Shown one piece after another: positions 40,797-51,151 of a DNA stretch of 64,000 bases. The stretch comes from Pseudomonadota bacterium (GTDB taxonomy: Bacteria; Desulfobacterota; Binatia; Binatales; Binataceae): assembly GCA_021324855.1 (NCBI GenBank), contig JAJPIG010000018.1:186001-250000 (forward strand), in the 5' to 3' direction. The position numbers and the translations under genes are program-made. How positions within the stretch are numbered: position 1 is the first letter of the stretch; every line of letters starts with the position of its first letter. The notes under the pieces are model-generated. The model made no database searches, was not told the DNA's origin, and saw only the letters and a program-made list of their open reading frames with translations.

Positions 40797-42110
40797 CTAT
40801 CGATACGGATAGAAAACAAAAAACCCCACTGAAAGTATGAACAGCACCCACAGGCCGGGGCGGACTTCGCGGGCGCGGCCGGTCACCAGCTTGAACATCG
40901 GATGAAGCACGAAGCCGGCGGTGATGCCGACCCCGATGTTGTAGCTGAAGCTCATGAGCGCGATCACAACGAACGCCGGGATCAACTCGGTCGGATCGTT
41001 GAAATCGATCCGCACGACCGGCGCGACCATCATCGTGCCGACCACCACCAGCGCCGGACCGAACGCCTGCGGTGGAATCGCGGTCACGAGTGGCGCAAAA
41101 AAGAGCGATGCCGCGAAAAGCATCGCGACGACCACCGCCGTCAGCCCGCTCCGTCCGCCGACGCTTACCCCCGCCGCCGATTCGACGTATGCGCCCGCGG
41201 TGGTCGTGCCGACGAGTGCGGCGAATGTCGTCGCGAGTGCATCGGCCATCATCGGCCGCTCGATGCCCGGTAAATTACCGGCAGCATCGAGCAGTCCCGC
41301 GCGTTCGGACACGCCCACCAGCGTGCCCATCGTGTCGATCAACGCCATCACGAAAATCGTCAGCAGCACGCCGAAGAAGCCCCACGTCAGCGCGGCGCTC
41401 AAATCGAGCTTCATCATGATCGGCGCGGGATTCGGCGGTATCCCGAGGATCGAAGCCGGTGCCCGCGCGACGCCAGTCTCGAAGGCGACCATCGAGGTGC
41501 CGAGAATTCCGAGCAGGATGGCACCCGGAACGCGCCGCAGGATGAGAATCGCGATCAGCGCGAAGCCGAATACGGCGACCGCCACCGGCGTCGAGGTGAT
41601 GGCGCCGATCCTGACCGGCGCGCCGGGCACGCCGAGCGCGATGATGCCCGATTCGTTGAGTCCGACGAAAGTGAGGAAGAGCCCGATTCCGACCGCGAAG
41701 CTGAAACGCAGGCTGGGCGGCACCGCTTCGACCATCCACTCCCGCACGCGCGCGATCGTAAGCGCTGCGAAGAGAACGCCCGCGATGAACACGGCGCCGA
41801 GCGCAGTCTCCCATCGATAGCCGAGTTGACGCACGACGGTGTAGGCGACAAACGCATTCTCGCCCATGTAGGGGGCAATCGCGAACGGACGGTTCGCGTA
41901 GAGACCCATGATCAGCGTGCCGACGATCGCGGTGAGGATAGTCGCGACCATCGAAGGACCTTCGGGGATGCCCGCGGCTTTCAGCACCGCCGGATTCACC
42001 GCGATGATGTAAGACATCGTGACGAAAGTGGTCACGCCCGCCATCAGCTCGCGTTCGGGCGTGGTGCCGAGCACATCAAGGTCGAAGAAATGCGTTAGCG
42101 CGCGCCTCAT
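40797..42110 (-). CDS. NCS2-family purine permease (AzgA type)
   Basis: The start at 42110 gives a 437-residue protein with about 12 membrane segments. The AzgA-type start is FDLDVLGTTPERELMAGVTTFVTMSYIIAVNP; the family blocks APYMGENAFVAYTVV and DTMGTLVGVSERAGLLD and a TTTAGAYVESAAG segment follow. It probably imports hypoxanthine, guanine or adenine with protons. Its stop is directly next to the PEP-mutase pseudogene. A longer reading from 42272 lacks a reasonable ribosome site and has no membrane character. Confidence 0.9.
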   Translation of the reverse strand: MRRALTHFFDLDVLGTTPERELMAGVTTFVTMSYIIAVNPAVLKAAGIPEGPSMVATILTAIVGTLIMGLYANRPFAIAPYMGENAFVAYTVVRQLGYRWETALGAVFIAGVLFAALTIARVREWMVEAVPPSLRFSFAVGIGLFLTFVGLNESGIIALGVPGAPVRIGAITSTPVAVAVFGFALIAILILRRVPGAILLGILGTSMVAFETGVARAPASILGIPPNPAPIMMKLDLSAALTWGFFGVLLTIFVMALIDTMGTLVGVSERAGLLDAAGNLPGIERPMMADALATTFAALVGTTTAGAYVESAAGVSVGGRSGLTAVVVAMLFAASLFFAPLVTAIPPQAFGPALVVVGTMMVAPVVRIDFNDPTELIPAFVVIALMSFSYNIGVGITAGFVLHPMFKLVTGRAREVRPGLWVLFILSVGFFVFYPYR

Positions 42111-42289
42111 CCTGAGCCCCTGGGAACGGTATGCGACGCCTGAGTAACACGGTGGGCGATGGCATCGCCAGAGATCGTTTACGGCCTTAACGAAATCTTC
42201 TGTCCTTATCCCGCGAGCGGGCGCGGCGATTTGCGCCGATGCGTCGGGTGAATCAGAATGATTCGAATTCAACCAAATTGCAGGTCAAG

Positions 42290-43174
42290 ATGGCGGAACC
42301 GGCAGAGAAGACCAAAAACGCCCGTGGCTTGCCGCAGAGGCAAATCACGCTCGCAGTCGATATCGGCGGTACGGGCACCAAAGCGCAAATCCTCGACGGC
42401 GACGGCAAGCCGATGGGCGAACGCCTCCGAGTCCCGACGCCTCATCCCGCGACGCCGCGCGCGCTTCTGAAAGCGATCCGCAAGCTCGCGAATGAGGCGG
42501 GCGAGTTCGATCGCGTCTCGGTTGGATTTCCCGGCGTGGTAAAAAACGGACGCATCTATACCGCACCGAACCTCAGCAAAAAGTGGAAAAATGTGCGCCT
42601 CGATAAGCTGCTCGAGCGCAAGCTCGATCGGCCGGTGCGGGTCGCCAATGATGCGGACGTCCAGGGGCTCGGCGCGATCGTCGGCAAAGGCATCGAACTG
42701 GTCATCACGCTAGGCACCGGCTTCGGCTCGGTCATCTTTGCAAACGGCACGCGAATTCATCTGGAGCTCGGGCACGCGCCGTTCCACAAAGGCAAGACCT
42801 ACGAAGAGGAACTGGGGATTAAGGCGCTCAAGAAAAAGGGCAAGCGCAAATGGAACAAGCTGCTGCGCGAGGCGATCGATGATCTTGCGACCACCTTCAA
42901 CTACGATCGGCTCTACATCGGGGGCGGCAACGCGCGGCATATCAGCTTCGCGCTGCCGAAGAACGTCAGGATCGTGAGCAACGAGGATGGGCTGCTGGGC
43001 GGAATCAAGCTGTGGGAGGAAAATCTTCCGTTTGTTCAACCGGAACCGCCGATTGCCACGATCGCAAATACGCGCCGCCGCAAAGCATCCGCGAAAGCGG
43101 CCGAGGGCCAACCTCAACCGATCCGGCCGTCAGGCTTTGACAAGCGCGCGGCCGACGGAGCACAATCCATCTAA
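42290..43174 (+). CDS. ROK-family kinase, polyphosphate glucokinase-like
   Basis: From the ATG at 42290 the product has 294 residues (311 from an upstream ATG at 42239). It has the sugar-kinase phosphate motif LAVDIGGTGTKAQIL, VSVGFPGVV, VANDADVQGLGAI with the catalytic Asp, and LGTGFGSVIFANG. These blocks and ELGHAPF follow polyphosphate/ATP glucokinases more than other ROK members, and the Zn-binding Cys motif of ROK repressors is absent. It should make glucose 6-phosphate. The C-terminal 45 residues are an Ala/Arg/Pro tail. It ends 24 bp before pqqA, so it may share a transcript with the PQQ genes. Confidence 0.82.
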   Translation: MAEPAEKTKNARGLPQRQITLAVDIGGTGTKAQILDGDGKPMGERLRVPTPHPATPRALLKAIRKLANEAGEFDRVSVGFPGVVKNGRIYTAPNLSKKWKNVRLDKLLERKLDRPVRVANDADVQGLGAIVGKGIELVITLGTGFGSVIFANGTRIHLELGHAPFHKGKTYEEELGIKALKKKGKRKWNKLLREAIDDLATTFNYDRLYIGGGNARHISFALPKNVRIVSNEDGLLGGIKLWEENLPFVQPEPPIATIANTRRRKASAKAAEGQPQPIRPSGFDKRAADGAQSI

Positions 43175-43198
43175 AGGGCCCCTGCCAAGGAGAGAACG

Positions 43199-43273
43199 AT
43201 GATTTGGACGAAACCCGAATTTGTCGAGCTCAGGTTTGGTTTCGAAGTCACGATGTACATCTGGAACCGCTGA
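43199..43273 (+). CDS. pqqA: PQQ precursor peptide PqqA
   Basis: A 24-residue peptide beginning MIWTKPEFVELRFGFEVTMY carries the crosslinked pair Glu16 and Tyr20 in the required E-x3-Y spacing. PqqE joins these side chains, and the resulting dipeptide is the source of PQQ. AGGAGA lies just before the ATG. The gene is followed by a 123-bp gap before pqqB. Confidence 0.95.
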   Translation: MIWTKPEFVELRFGFEVTMYIWNR

Positions 43274-43396
43274 GCAAGCCGACCTCCGGGCGCGGAGCGC
43301 TTCGCTTCGCGCCTGAACTTCTCTCCGAATCTCTGGTATCGAGATCGGCGGCCTCTGAATCGCATCATCTCATCGCAATACGGCGGTGAGTATTTC

Positions 43397-44314
43397 GTGA
43401 AAATCCTGGTTTTGGGATCGGCTGCGGGCGGCGGCTTTCCGCAATGGAACTGTAATTGCCGCAACTGCCGCGGCGTGCGCGATGGAAGCATACGGGCGCG
43501 GCCGCGGACGCAATCTTCGATCGCGGTCAGCGCCGACTCGATCAACTGGGTCCTGATCAACGCCTCGCCCGATATCCTGACGCAGATTCGCTCGCTTCCG
43601 CAGCTTCATCCGAGGCGCCGGCCGCGCGACGCCCGATTTCGCGGGGTCATCCTCGTTGACAGCCAGATCGATCACACGACGGGCTTGCTGATGCTCCGTG
43701 AAGGCGAGCCGCTCAAAATTTACAGCACGGCAAACGTACGCGAAGATCTCGCGACCGCCAATCCGATCTTGCGCGTGCTGGAAAGCTACTGCGGCGTCGA
43801 ATGGCGCCCCGTGCCGATCGAGCCGGGACGCGGCTTCGACATCGAGGATGTCGACGATTTGCATTTCACCGCGCTGCCCGTTGCCGGCAAGGCGCCGCCC
43901 TATTCGCCGCATCGCGAGTCGCCGGAGCCGGGCGACAATATCGCGCTGGTGATCACGGATCGGCGCAGCGGAAAATCCGCATTCTACGCGCCGGGCCTCG
44001 CCGAAGTGGACGATCGGATCGCGGCAGCGATGAGCCGCGCGGACTGCGTATTGGTCGATGGCACGTTTTGGACGGACGATGAAATGATCCGCCAGAGCGT
44101 CGGGCGCAAACGCGCCGCCGAGATCGGCCATCTGGCTCAATCGGGAAGCGACGGAATGCTGGCGCATCTGGCGCGGCTCGAAAATCCGCGCAAGGTGCTA
44201 ATCCACATCAACAATACAAATCCGATTTTGGATGAAGACTCGGCCGAGCGCCGCGCCGTGGCCGAGGCGGGCATCGAAGTCGCCTTTGACGGAATGGAAA
44301 TTGATCTGGTCTGA
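43397..44314 (+). CDS. pqqB: PQQ biosynthesis hydroxylase PqqB
   Basis: The 305-residue protein has the metallo-beta-lactamase-like fold of PqqB: start MKILVLGSAAGGGFPQWNCNCRNC with the CxCxxC zinc site, then VLVDSQIDHTTGLLMLREG, and the end VLIHINNTNPILDEDS. It hydroxylates the Tyr ring of the freed Glu-Tyr intermediate. The usual metal ligands His and Asp in SQIDH are kept. It is in the standard pqqABCDE order. Confidence 0.95.
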   Translation: MKILVLGSAAGGGFPQWNCNCRNCRGVRDGSIRARPRTQSSIAVSADSINWVLINASPDILTQIRSLPQLHPRRRPRDARFRGVILVDSQIDHTTGLLMLREGEPLKIYSTANVREDLATANPILRVLESYCGVEWRPVPIEPGRGFDIEDVDDLHFTALPVAGKAPPYSPHRESPEPGDNIALVITDRRSGKSAFYAPGLAEVDDRIAAAMSRADCVLVDGTFWTDDEMIRQSVGRKRAAEIGHLAQSGSDGMLAHLARLENPRKVLIHINNTNPILDEDSAERRAVAEAGIEVAFDGMEIDLV

Positions 44315-44368
44315 TCCGCTGCCCGGCGCGGGACGATTGGCGCTATCATGAAGACGAGGATCTGAGCG

Positions 44369-45073
44369 ATGTCGGATGCGGAACGCGACGCGTGGAGCCG
44401 CGATGAATTCGAGCGGCAACTGCGCGCTAAAGAGCGCGGCTACCACGTTCATCATCCGTTTCACATTTTGATGAACGAGGGGAAGCTCACGCCCGATCAG
44501 ATTCGCGGATGGGTTGCGAACCGGTTCTATTATCAGGCAAACATCCCGCTGAAGGACGGCGCGATTTTGTCGAATTGTCCGGACCGCGAAGTTCGGCGCG
44601 CGTGGATTCAACGAATCATCGATCAGGACGGAACGGCGGGCGAGGAGGGCGGCATCGAAGCATGGATTCGGCTGGGCGAGGCTTGCGGAATCGATCGCGC
44701 GGAGCTGGTGAGCTTTCGCCGCGTGCTGCCGGGGGTCCGCTTCGCCGTCGATGCGTACGTGAATTTCGCGCGCACACGCCCGTGGCAGGAAGCGGTTTGC
44801 TCGTCACTCACGGAACTCTTCGCCCCGCAAGCGCATCGGGATCGCCTCGCGAACTGGCCCGTCCATTATAAATGGATCAAGCCCGAAGGGCTTCAATATT
44901 TTCAGATGCGGCTGTCACAGGCGCGCCGCGACGTCGAGCACGGGTTGGAGATAACGCTGAAACATTTCACGACGCGCGCGCTGCAGGAGCGGGCGCTCGA
45001 GATCCTTCAGTTCAAACTCGACGTGCTCTGGTCGCTGCTCGACGCCGTGCATCGGGAATACTGCGGAACGTGA
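44369..45073 (+). CDS. pqqC: PQQ synthase PqqC
   Basis: The 234-residue product is a heme-oxygenase-fold enzyme that performs the last ring closure and oxidation to PQQ. Family blocks are [52 protein letters not shown] and [13 protein letters not shown]. Active-site His, Arg and Tyr residues are present in these blocks. Its stop overlaps the pqqD start (TGATG). Confidence 0.95.
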   Translation: MSDAERDAWSRDEFERQLRAKERGYHVHHPFHILMNEGKLTPDQIRGWVANRFYYQANIPLKDGAILSNCPDREVRRAWIQRIIDQDGTAGEEGGIEAWIRLGEACGIDRAELVSFRRVLPGVRFAVDAYVNFARTRPWQEAVCSSLTELFAPQAHRDRLANWPVHYKWIKPEGLQYFQMRLSQARRDVEHGLEITLKHFTTRALQERALEILQFKLDVLWSLLDAVHREYCGT

Positions 45074-45366
45074 TGATGGCCGCGCGCGAGCAAGTGCGTC
45101 CCGACGATGTGCCGATGCTCTCGGCCGGCACGCGCATCCAGTGGGAGCCCGCGCAGAATGCGCACGTACTGCTCTATCCGGAGGGGATGGTGAAGCTCTC
45201 GCAGAGCGCGGCCGAGATTTTGAAGCGCGTTGACGGGGCGTCAACCGTTGACGGCATCGTGGCGAGCCTGCAGCAGGCTTTTCCCGGCGCGGAACTCCGG
45301 GCCGACGTTTTGGAATTCATCGCGATCGCGCGCGCGCGAGGCTGGATTGGAATCAAAGATCGATAA
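45073..45366 (+). CDS. pqqD: PQQ peptide chaperone PqqD
   Basis: The 97-residue product ([10 protein letters not shown]...) has the PqqD winged helix: TRIQWEPAQNAHVLLYPEGMVKLSQSAAEILKRVDG, then TVDGIVASLQQAFPG and a closing helix. It binds PqqA and presents it to PqqE. It overlaps pqqC by one base and pqqE by 20 bp, so the three are coupled in translation. Confidence 0.93.
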   Translation: MMAAREQVRPDDVPMLSAGTRIQWEPAQNAHVLLYPEGMVKLSQSAAEILKRVDGASTVDGIVASLQQAFPGAELRADVLEFIAIARARGWIGIKDR

Positions 45367-46462
45367 TCCGCTGTGGCTGCTCGCAGAGCTGACCTATCGA
45401 TGTCCGCTGCATTGCGTCTTCTGCTCGAACCCGATCGACTACGCCCGCTCCGGCCCCGAACTTACTACCGACGCCTGGCTCCGCGTGCTGCGCGAGGGGC
45501 GCGAGCTGGGCGCGGTGCAACTCGGCTTTTCGGGTGGCGAACCGCTGGTGCGCGATGATCTCGAGATACTGGTGCGCGAAGCTCACGCGCTCGGCTATTA
45601 CGTCAATCTCGTCACCTCGGGCATCGGTCTCGACGAGCGTCGAATCGCGGCGCTTCGCGAAGCCGGGCTTGATCATATCCAACTGAGCTTCCAGGACTCG
45701 ACCCGCGAGCTGAACGATTTTCTTAGCCACACCCGCACCTTCGACCTCAAGCATCGCATCGCGCGCCTCATCAAAGATCAAGGCTACCCGATGGTGCTGA
45801 ACGTGGTGCTGCATCGGTACAACCTCGATCACATTGAAACAATCCTCGAGATGGCCGAGCGCCTCGAAGCTGAATACCTGGAGCTTGCGAACACGCAGTA
45901 TTACGGCTGGGCCTTTCTGAATCGACGATTCCTGCTGCCGAGGCGCGCTCAGATCGAGCATGCCGAAGTGGTCGTGAATCGGTTTCGGGCGCGAGTCGGA
46001 GGGAGGATGCGGGTTTACTTCGTCGTGCCCGACTATCTGGAGAAACGTCCGAAGCCCTGCATGAACGGATGGGGCAGCGTGTTCCTCGCCATCACCGCCG
46101 ACGGCCGTGCGTTGCCGTGTCACGCGGCGCGGATGATCCCGGGCCTCGACTTTCCGAGTGTCCGCGAATCCGACCTGAGATCGATCTGGTATGAATCGGC
46201 GGCTTTCAACGCGTTTCGCGGTTTCGACTGGATGAAAGAGCCATGCCGTTCGTGTCCGGAGCGGCTCAAGGATTTCGGCGGATGTCGATGCCAGGCGTAT
46301 CTGTTGAGCGGGGACGCGTCGAATGCCGATCCGGTCTGTGATCTCTCTCCGCATCATGACAAGGTCCTCGCCGCGCTCGATGAAGCTGCGCGCGCTTCCG
46401 CCGGCGGGCCGGAGCCGTACTTTCGCGACGATCGGAACTCGCGCTCTTTGAGCGCGAAATAA
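45347..46462 (+). CDS. pqqE: PqqA peptide cyclase PqqE (radical SAM)
   Basis: The best start is TTG at 45347, inside the pqqD end, giving 371 residues beginning with KIDNPLWLLAELTYRC after three residues. The radical SAM cluster motif is CPLHCVFC, followed by FSGGEPLVRDDLE. The SPASM-type auxiliary-cluster Cys residues follow (KPCMNGWGS, PCHAAR, EPCRSCPERLKDFGGCRCQAY). It forms the Glu-Tyr carbon-carbon bond in PqqA. Reading from further upstream would only add sequence out of pqqD's shadow frame. The M16 peptidase gene follows after one base. Confidence 0.93.
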   Translation: MESKIDNPLWLLAELTYRCPLHCVFCSNPIDYARSGPELTTDAWLRVLREGRELGAVQLGFSGGEPLVRDDLEILVREAHALGYYVNLVTSGIGLDERRIAALREAGLDHIQLSFQDSTRELNDFLSHTRTFDLKHRIARLIKDQGYPMVLNVVLHRYNLDHIETILEMAERLEAEYLELANTQYYGWAFLNRRFLLPRRAQIEHAEVVVNRFRARVGGRMRVYFVVPDYLEKRPKPCMNGWGSVFLAITADGRALPCHAARMIPGLDFPSVRESDLRSIWYESAAFNAFRGFDWMKEPCRSCPERLKDFGGCRCQAYLLSGDASNADPVCDLSPHHDKVLAALDEAARASAGGPEPYFRDDRNSRSLSAK

Positions 46463-46463
46463 G

Positions 46464-49109
46464 GTGGCGCTGTCCTTCGATCCGGCTACGCTCCGCATCC
46501 CCGTCGAGGCCGCGACGCTCGACAACGGCCTCCGCGTCGTAGCGCATCGCGATCGCAAATCGCCGATTGTCGCGGTGCATATCGCCTACCGTGCGGGCTC
46601 GCGCGAAGAGCCGCCGGGCAAACACGGACTCGCGCATCTCTTTGAGCATCTGATGTTCTCGGGCAGCGAGCATTTGCCGGAGAATTTTTTCATCCCGATG
46701 GAACGTATCGGCGCCGCCTCGATCAACGCACACGCCGCGGACGATTACGCCGCCTACTTCGCAACCGTTCCGGTGGCTGCGCTCGATTATGCGCTCTGGA
46801 TGGAGGCCGAGCGGATGAGCTGTCTTGCGGCCGCTTTGAACCAGGCCGCGCTCGATCGGCAGCGCGAGATTGTCGGCAACGAACTGCTTCAACGCGCGGC
46901 GGAACCGTACGGGCGGGCCGCGAGCCTGATTCGCCGTGACAGCTACCCGCCTGGTCATCCGTACGCTCATCATCCGTATGGAGTGCTTGAGGACCTCGAC
47001 AACATCTCTCTCGATGATGTGCTCCGGTGGTACGAGACGCACTACCATCCGGCGAACGCGACGCTCGTGATCGCCGGCGATATCGAGCCGCGCGATGCGA
47101 TCGAAAATGCGCGCCGCCGCTTCGGGCCGCTCGCGAGCGGCCCCGTCGATTCGCAAAACGTGACCGGGGCCGCGCCTGCGAGCGAAGCTCGATTGACGCT
47201 TTACGATGAGCATGCCCCACCACGGCTCTATCGCATCTGGAACGCGCCCGGCATCGCGTCGATGGAGTGTGCGGAGATGGAGCTGGCGTGTGAGATTTTT
47301 GCCGGCGAATCGTCCTCACTGCGGAAGTGGATGATCGAGGAGACCGGCCTGGCCATTAATGTCTCAATCGAGTTCCAGAAGCGGGAACTTGGATCGCAGG
47401 TCATCCTGAGCGCGATTGCCGCGCCGGTTTCGCGTCTTTCCGATCTGGAATCGGAGTTGGATGCCGCGCTGTCGCGGTTTCTCGGCGAGATCGCCTCGGA
47501 ACAGGATTGCGCTTCGGCCAAGGCGCGGATCGTGACGCGCTTTCTCAGGGACATGGAGCGGGTTGGCGGCCGGTCCGGCAAAGCCGATCGGATTGCGACG
47601 TTGGATCTCGCGACTGGCGATCCAAATTTCGTCGGTGCGCATCTGGAGCGCTTGGCATCGCTCGATTCACGCCAGGTAGTTGAAAGCGCGGCACGATGGC
47701 TCGGGGGCGGCGGCTCTTCCGAAATTTCTTTGCGGCAGCGCGACGAACCTCGATTGCGAGCGGGCCGATCAAGAGACACGATTCCGCCGGCGGCGCCGAG
47801 CGCGCCGGCGTTTCGATGGCCTCATGTCGCACACGCCGAACTGGACAACGGCCTGCGCGTCATCGCCGGCCAACGCCCGGGCACGCGAATGGTCGAGTTG
47901 CGGCTCGTCATAGGGCACGGCGCGGCGTCGGATGATCTTAATGAATCTGGATTGGCCGGCGTTGCGATGCGTCTGTTGGGCCGCATTCGCATGGAAGAGA
48001 ACGAGGGCGACCTCGCGAATGCTTTGGCGCGTGACGGTTCGACCTTTCGAGCGCGAGCGACCCTTGATGGCTCGAGCATCGAAATTTCAACATTGCCGGA
48101 CCGTCTCGCCGACGTCTTTGCTTTTCTGAAGCGCGCGGTGACGACGCGTGAATTCGATGAGTCGGATCTCGCTCGCGCGAAGTCCGATGCCATCGCCTCC
48201 ATCCGCGACGAAGCCGCACGGCCATCTGATCTGGCGCTACGAGTGTTCCCCCGGCTCGCCTATCCTGACAATCATCCCTACGCTCAACCATTCAGCGGTT
48301 CCGGTACCGAAGAAGGCGTTGCGCGCGTGACGGTTGAGCGAGTGAAGGACTTTTACTCGCGTGCGATGTGCGCGAATCGTGCGACGGTGATCGCGATCGG
48401 CCCGTTCGAGGCGAGCGAGATGGTTGCACAGATCAAGCGAGTTCTCGGAGACTGGCGGCCCTCGTCAGAGTCGTCGACGCAGCCGCCGCCGATTCCGAAG
48501 TTCGAGCGGCGTCGCTCCGAAGCAATTTCCTTGATTGACCGCCGCGGGATGCCGCAGGCCGCGATTTTCGCCGCTCTCGCCTTGCCGCCGCATCGGGATC
48601 CGGACATCGACGGGCTCGTCGTAGCCGATGCGATCCTCGGCGGGACCTTCAACTCGCGGCTGAATCTGGCGTTTCGTGAACAGTCGGGATGGTCGTACGG
48701 CGCGTATTCTCGAATGTTTCACGCACGGCACGGCGGGCTATGGATCGCCTACAGCTTCGTTCGTCGCGATCGCGTCCCGGCGGCGATCGAGGAGATGCGG
48801 CGGCAGCTTCCCATCGCTACGCAAGGCCATCCTATCGACGACCTGGAATTCGCGTCCGCCCGCGATCATCTCATCGCGACTCTACCCGCAAGGTACGAGA
48901 CAAATGCCCAGCTTGCCGATGCATTGCAGGAGGCGGTCCTGCACGATTTGCCGGATGATTACCATGCCAACTTCGCGTCCCGGGTGGCGCGCTTGCACCC
49001 GCATGATTTCAGGGCCGAATGTGCGCGTTGGATCAATGAAGCCAACATCACGTGGATCGTCATCGGCGAGGCCGAGCGGCTGCGGGCCGAGATGCTCGAT
49101 CGGCTTTAA
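46464..49109 (+). CDS. M16-family zinc peptidase of the PQQ operon (PqqF/G-like fusion)
   Basis: The GTG at 46464 begins an 881-residue protein made of two M16 halves (about 1-430 and 450-881). The first has the inverted zinc motif HGLAHLFEH and downstream Glu in REIVGNELL; the second, from HAELDNGLRVIAG, lacks this motif, as in inactive partner domains. No signal peptide is seen. Such peptidases release the crosslinked peptide from PqqA. Fusing active and inactive halves in one chain mirrors the PqqF/PqqG heterodimer of methylotrophs. It is directly coupled to pqqE. Confidence 0.88.
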   Translation: MALSFDPATLRIPVEAATLDNGLRVVAHRDRKSPIVAVHIAYRAGSREEPPGKHGLAHLFEHLMFSGSEHLPENFFIPMERIGAASINAHAADDYAAYFATVPVAALDYALWMEAERMSCLAAALNQAALDRQREIVGNELLQRAAEPYGRAASLIRRDSYPPGHPYAHHPYGVLEDLDNISLDDVLRWYETHYHPANATLVIAGDIEPRDAIENARRRFGPLASGPVDSQNVTGAAPASEARLTLYDEHAPPRLYRIWNAPGIASMECAEMELACEIFAGESSSLRKWMIEETGLAINVSIEFQKRELGSQVILSAIAAPVSRLSDLESELDAALSRFLGEIASEQDCASAKARIVTRFLRDMERVGGRSGKADRIATLDLATGDPNFVGAHLERLASLDSRQVVESAARWLGGGGSSEISLRQRDEPRLRAGRSRDTIPPAAPSAPAFRWPHVAHAELDNGLRVIAGQRPGTRMVELRLVIGHGAASDDLNESGLAGVAMRLLGRIRMEENEGDLANALARDGSTFRARATLDGSSIEISTLPDRLADVFAFLKRAVTTREFDESDLARAKSDAIASIRDEAARPSDLALRVFPRLAYPDNHPYAQPFSGSGTEEGVARVTVERVKDFYSRAMCANRATVIAIGPFEASEMVAQIKRVLGDWRPSSESSTQPPPIPKFERRRSEAISLIDRRGMPQAAIFAALALPPHRDPDIDGLVVADAILGGTFNSRLNLAFREQSGWSYGAYSRMFHARHGGLWIAYSFVRRDRVPAAIEEMRRQLPIATQGHPIDDLEFASARDHLIATLPARYETNAQLADALQEAVLHDLPDDYHANFASRVARLHPHDFRAECARWINEANITWIVIGEAERLRAEMLDRL

Positions 49110-49314
49110 CACGCGGCGCCCAATCTCACCGCTTCAGTCAGGATTCCTTGACGTCGTCGGCGGCTTTGTACTAGTCCGAGTCATGCGGACAAGGTGATGC
49201 GGGACGTGAGGCATTGCCGCCGGGCCCGCCCCGCGCATTCGATCGAAATTGCATAGCGGTAATGACAATCGGCAGCGATTGAGAACGCCTTTGCAATTGA
49301 CTGATGGGGGAGCG

Positions 49315-51111
49315 ATGAAAGCCAACAACATCCATCGTGGTTCGATCGTTTCGATCATCGTCGCCTGCCTGCTCTCCATTTCCACCCTGGCTCTCGCCGA
49401 TCCGACGCTGGAGCAGATGTCGACTGACGCGAAGCAATGGGTGATGCCTGGCGGGAACTACTCCGTCACGCGCTTCAGCAAGCTGAATCAGATAACGTCG
49501 GCGAACGCGAAAAACCTGCAAGTTGCGTGGACGATGTCAACCGGTACGCTGCGCGGTCATGAGGGCCAGCCGGTGGTTATCGGCAACATGATGTACTTCG
49601 AGAGCGCCTATCCCAATTACGTCTTCGCCGTCGATCTCGACGATGTCGGGCGGATGGTATGGAAGTTCGAGCCGCCGAAAAATCCCGATGCGCCGCCGGT
49701 CGCATGCTGCGATGTCGTCAACCGCGGCGTCGCCTACGCCGACGGCAAGGTGATTGCGAGCATCCTCGACGGGCATATCTACGCGCTCGACGCAAAAACC
49801 GGGAAAGTGATCTGGTCGGCGGTTAACGCCGATCCGCTGAAGGGACAGACGGTTACCGCCGCGCCCCTGGTCGTCAAGGACAAGGTGATCATCGGCGTTT
49901 CAGGGGGCGAGTTTGGCGTCCTCGGCTACCTGAGCGCGTTCGATCTGAACACCGGAAAACTCGTATGGCGCGCGTACAGCGCCGGTCCGGACGAAGGGAT
50001 GCTCTTCGATCCGCAAAAGACGATTAACGGTAATCTGCAAAAGCCGGTCGGCAAGGATTCGAGTGTCAGCACGTGGCAGGGCGATGAGTGGAAACTCGGC
50101 GGCGGCACGACCTGGGGATGGTATTCATACGATCCCAAGCTCGACCTGCTCTACTATGGCACCGGAAATCCGGGCAGTTGGAATCCGACTCAGCGGCCGG
50201 GCGACAACCGCTGGTCGATGAGCATCATTGCGCGCAATCCCGATACGGGCGTGGCAGCATGGGCATTCCAGATGACGCCGCACGACGGATGGGACTACGA
50301 CGGCGTCAATGAAAACATCATCGTTGACCTCAATGTGAAGGGGAAGACGGTCCCCTGCATAGTGCACTTCGACCGCAATGGCTACTGCTGGGTGTTGGAT
50401 CGCCGCAATGGCAAGCTGGTTGCCGTTCACAAATACGATCCGACGGTCAACTGGGCCAAAAGTATAGATCCTGAAACCGGAAAGCCGGAAGTCGATCCTT
50501 CGAAAATGACGAAGGCGGGCGTCAACGTGAAAAACATCTGTCCCGCGGCGGAAGGCGACAAGGACGAGCAGCCTGCATCGTACGATCCAATTACACGGCT
50601 GTTTTACGTGCCGACTAATCATATTTGCATGGATTACCAGGCGTTCGACGTGAAGTATAAGGCTGGGTTTCCTTTCGTCGGCGCGATTCTGAATATGTAT
50701 GCCGCCTCGCCCGACGTGCGCGGCCGCTTCATCGCCTTCGACGCGATCACCGGCGATACCAGGTGGGCGATCAATGATCGGTTCCAGGATTGGTCCGGAG
50801 TGCTCACGACCGCCGGCGGTGTCGCATTTTATGGCACGCTCGACGGCTGGTTTCGCGCGGTCGATCTGAAAAGCGGTAAAATTCTGTATCAATTCAAATG
50901 CCCTTCCGGCATCATCGGTAATCCGATTACCTATATGCACAAGGGCAAGCAGTACGTGGCCGTGCTGACCGGTGTCGGAGGATGGGCGGCGATTGGCTTG
51001 GCCGCCGGCCTGACCAAGGGCAGCGAAGGTCTCGGCGCCGTTGGTCTGACGGCATCGCTCGGCGACTACACGAACCTCGGCGGTACCCTGATGGTATTTG
51101 CCGTCAGATGA
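49315..51111 (+). CDS. xoxF: Lanthanide-type PQQ methanol dehydrogenase XoxF
   Basis: The 598-residue quinoprotein has a signal peptide (cleavage near TLALADP) and eight-bladed propeller W-motifs. The vicinal disulfide is Cys131-Cys132 (VACCDVV). The metal site has Glu199 (SGGEFG), Asn285 (GTGNPG), catalytic Asp327 and, two residues on, Asp329 (GWDYDGVNE). Asp at this last place is the lanthanide mark that separates XoxF from Ca-dependent MxaF, which has Ala. It oxidises methanol in the periplasm, passing electrons to cytochrome c. GGGGGAG precedes the ATG at 49315, which lies 205 bp after the peptidase gene. Confidence 0.93.
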   Translation: MKANNIHRGSIVSIIVACLLSISTLALADPTLEQMSTDAKQWVMPGGNYSVTRFSKLNQITSANAKNLQVAWTMSTGTLRGHEGQPVVIGNMMYFESAYPNYVFAVDLDDVGRMVWKFEPPKNPDAPPVACCDVVNRGVAYADGKVIASILDGHIYALDAKTGKVIWSAVNADPLKGQTVTAAPLVVKDKVIIGVSGGEFGVLGYLSAFDLNTGKLVWRAYSAGPDEGMLFDPQKTINGNLQKPVGKDSSVSTWQGDEWKLGGGTTWGWYSYDPKLDLLYYGTGNPGSWNPTQRPGDNRWSMSIIARNPDTGVAAWAFQMTPHDGWDYDGVNENIIVDLNVKGKTVPCIVHFDRNGYCWVLDRRNGKLVAVHKYDPTVNWAKSIDPETGKPEVDPSKMTKAGVNVKNICPAAEGDKDEQPASYDPITRLFYVPTNHICMDYQAFDVKYKAGFPFVGAILNMYAASPDVRGRFIAFDAITGDTRWAINDRFQDWSGVLTTAGGVAFYGTLDGWFRAVDLKSGKILYQFKCPSGIIGNPITYMHKGKQYVAVLTGVGGWAAIGLAAGLTKGSEGLGAVGLTASLGDYTNLGGTLMVFAVR

Positions 51112-51151
51112 CTCAGGTGATCGCGATTTGGCTCGAGTTCTGCGATCGGCG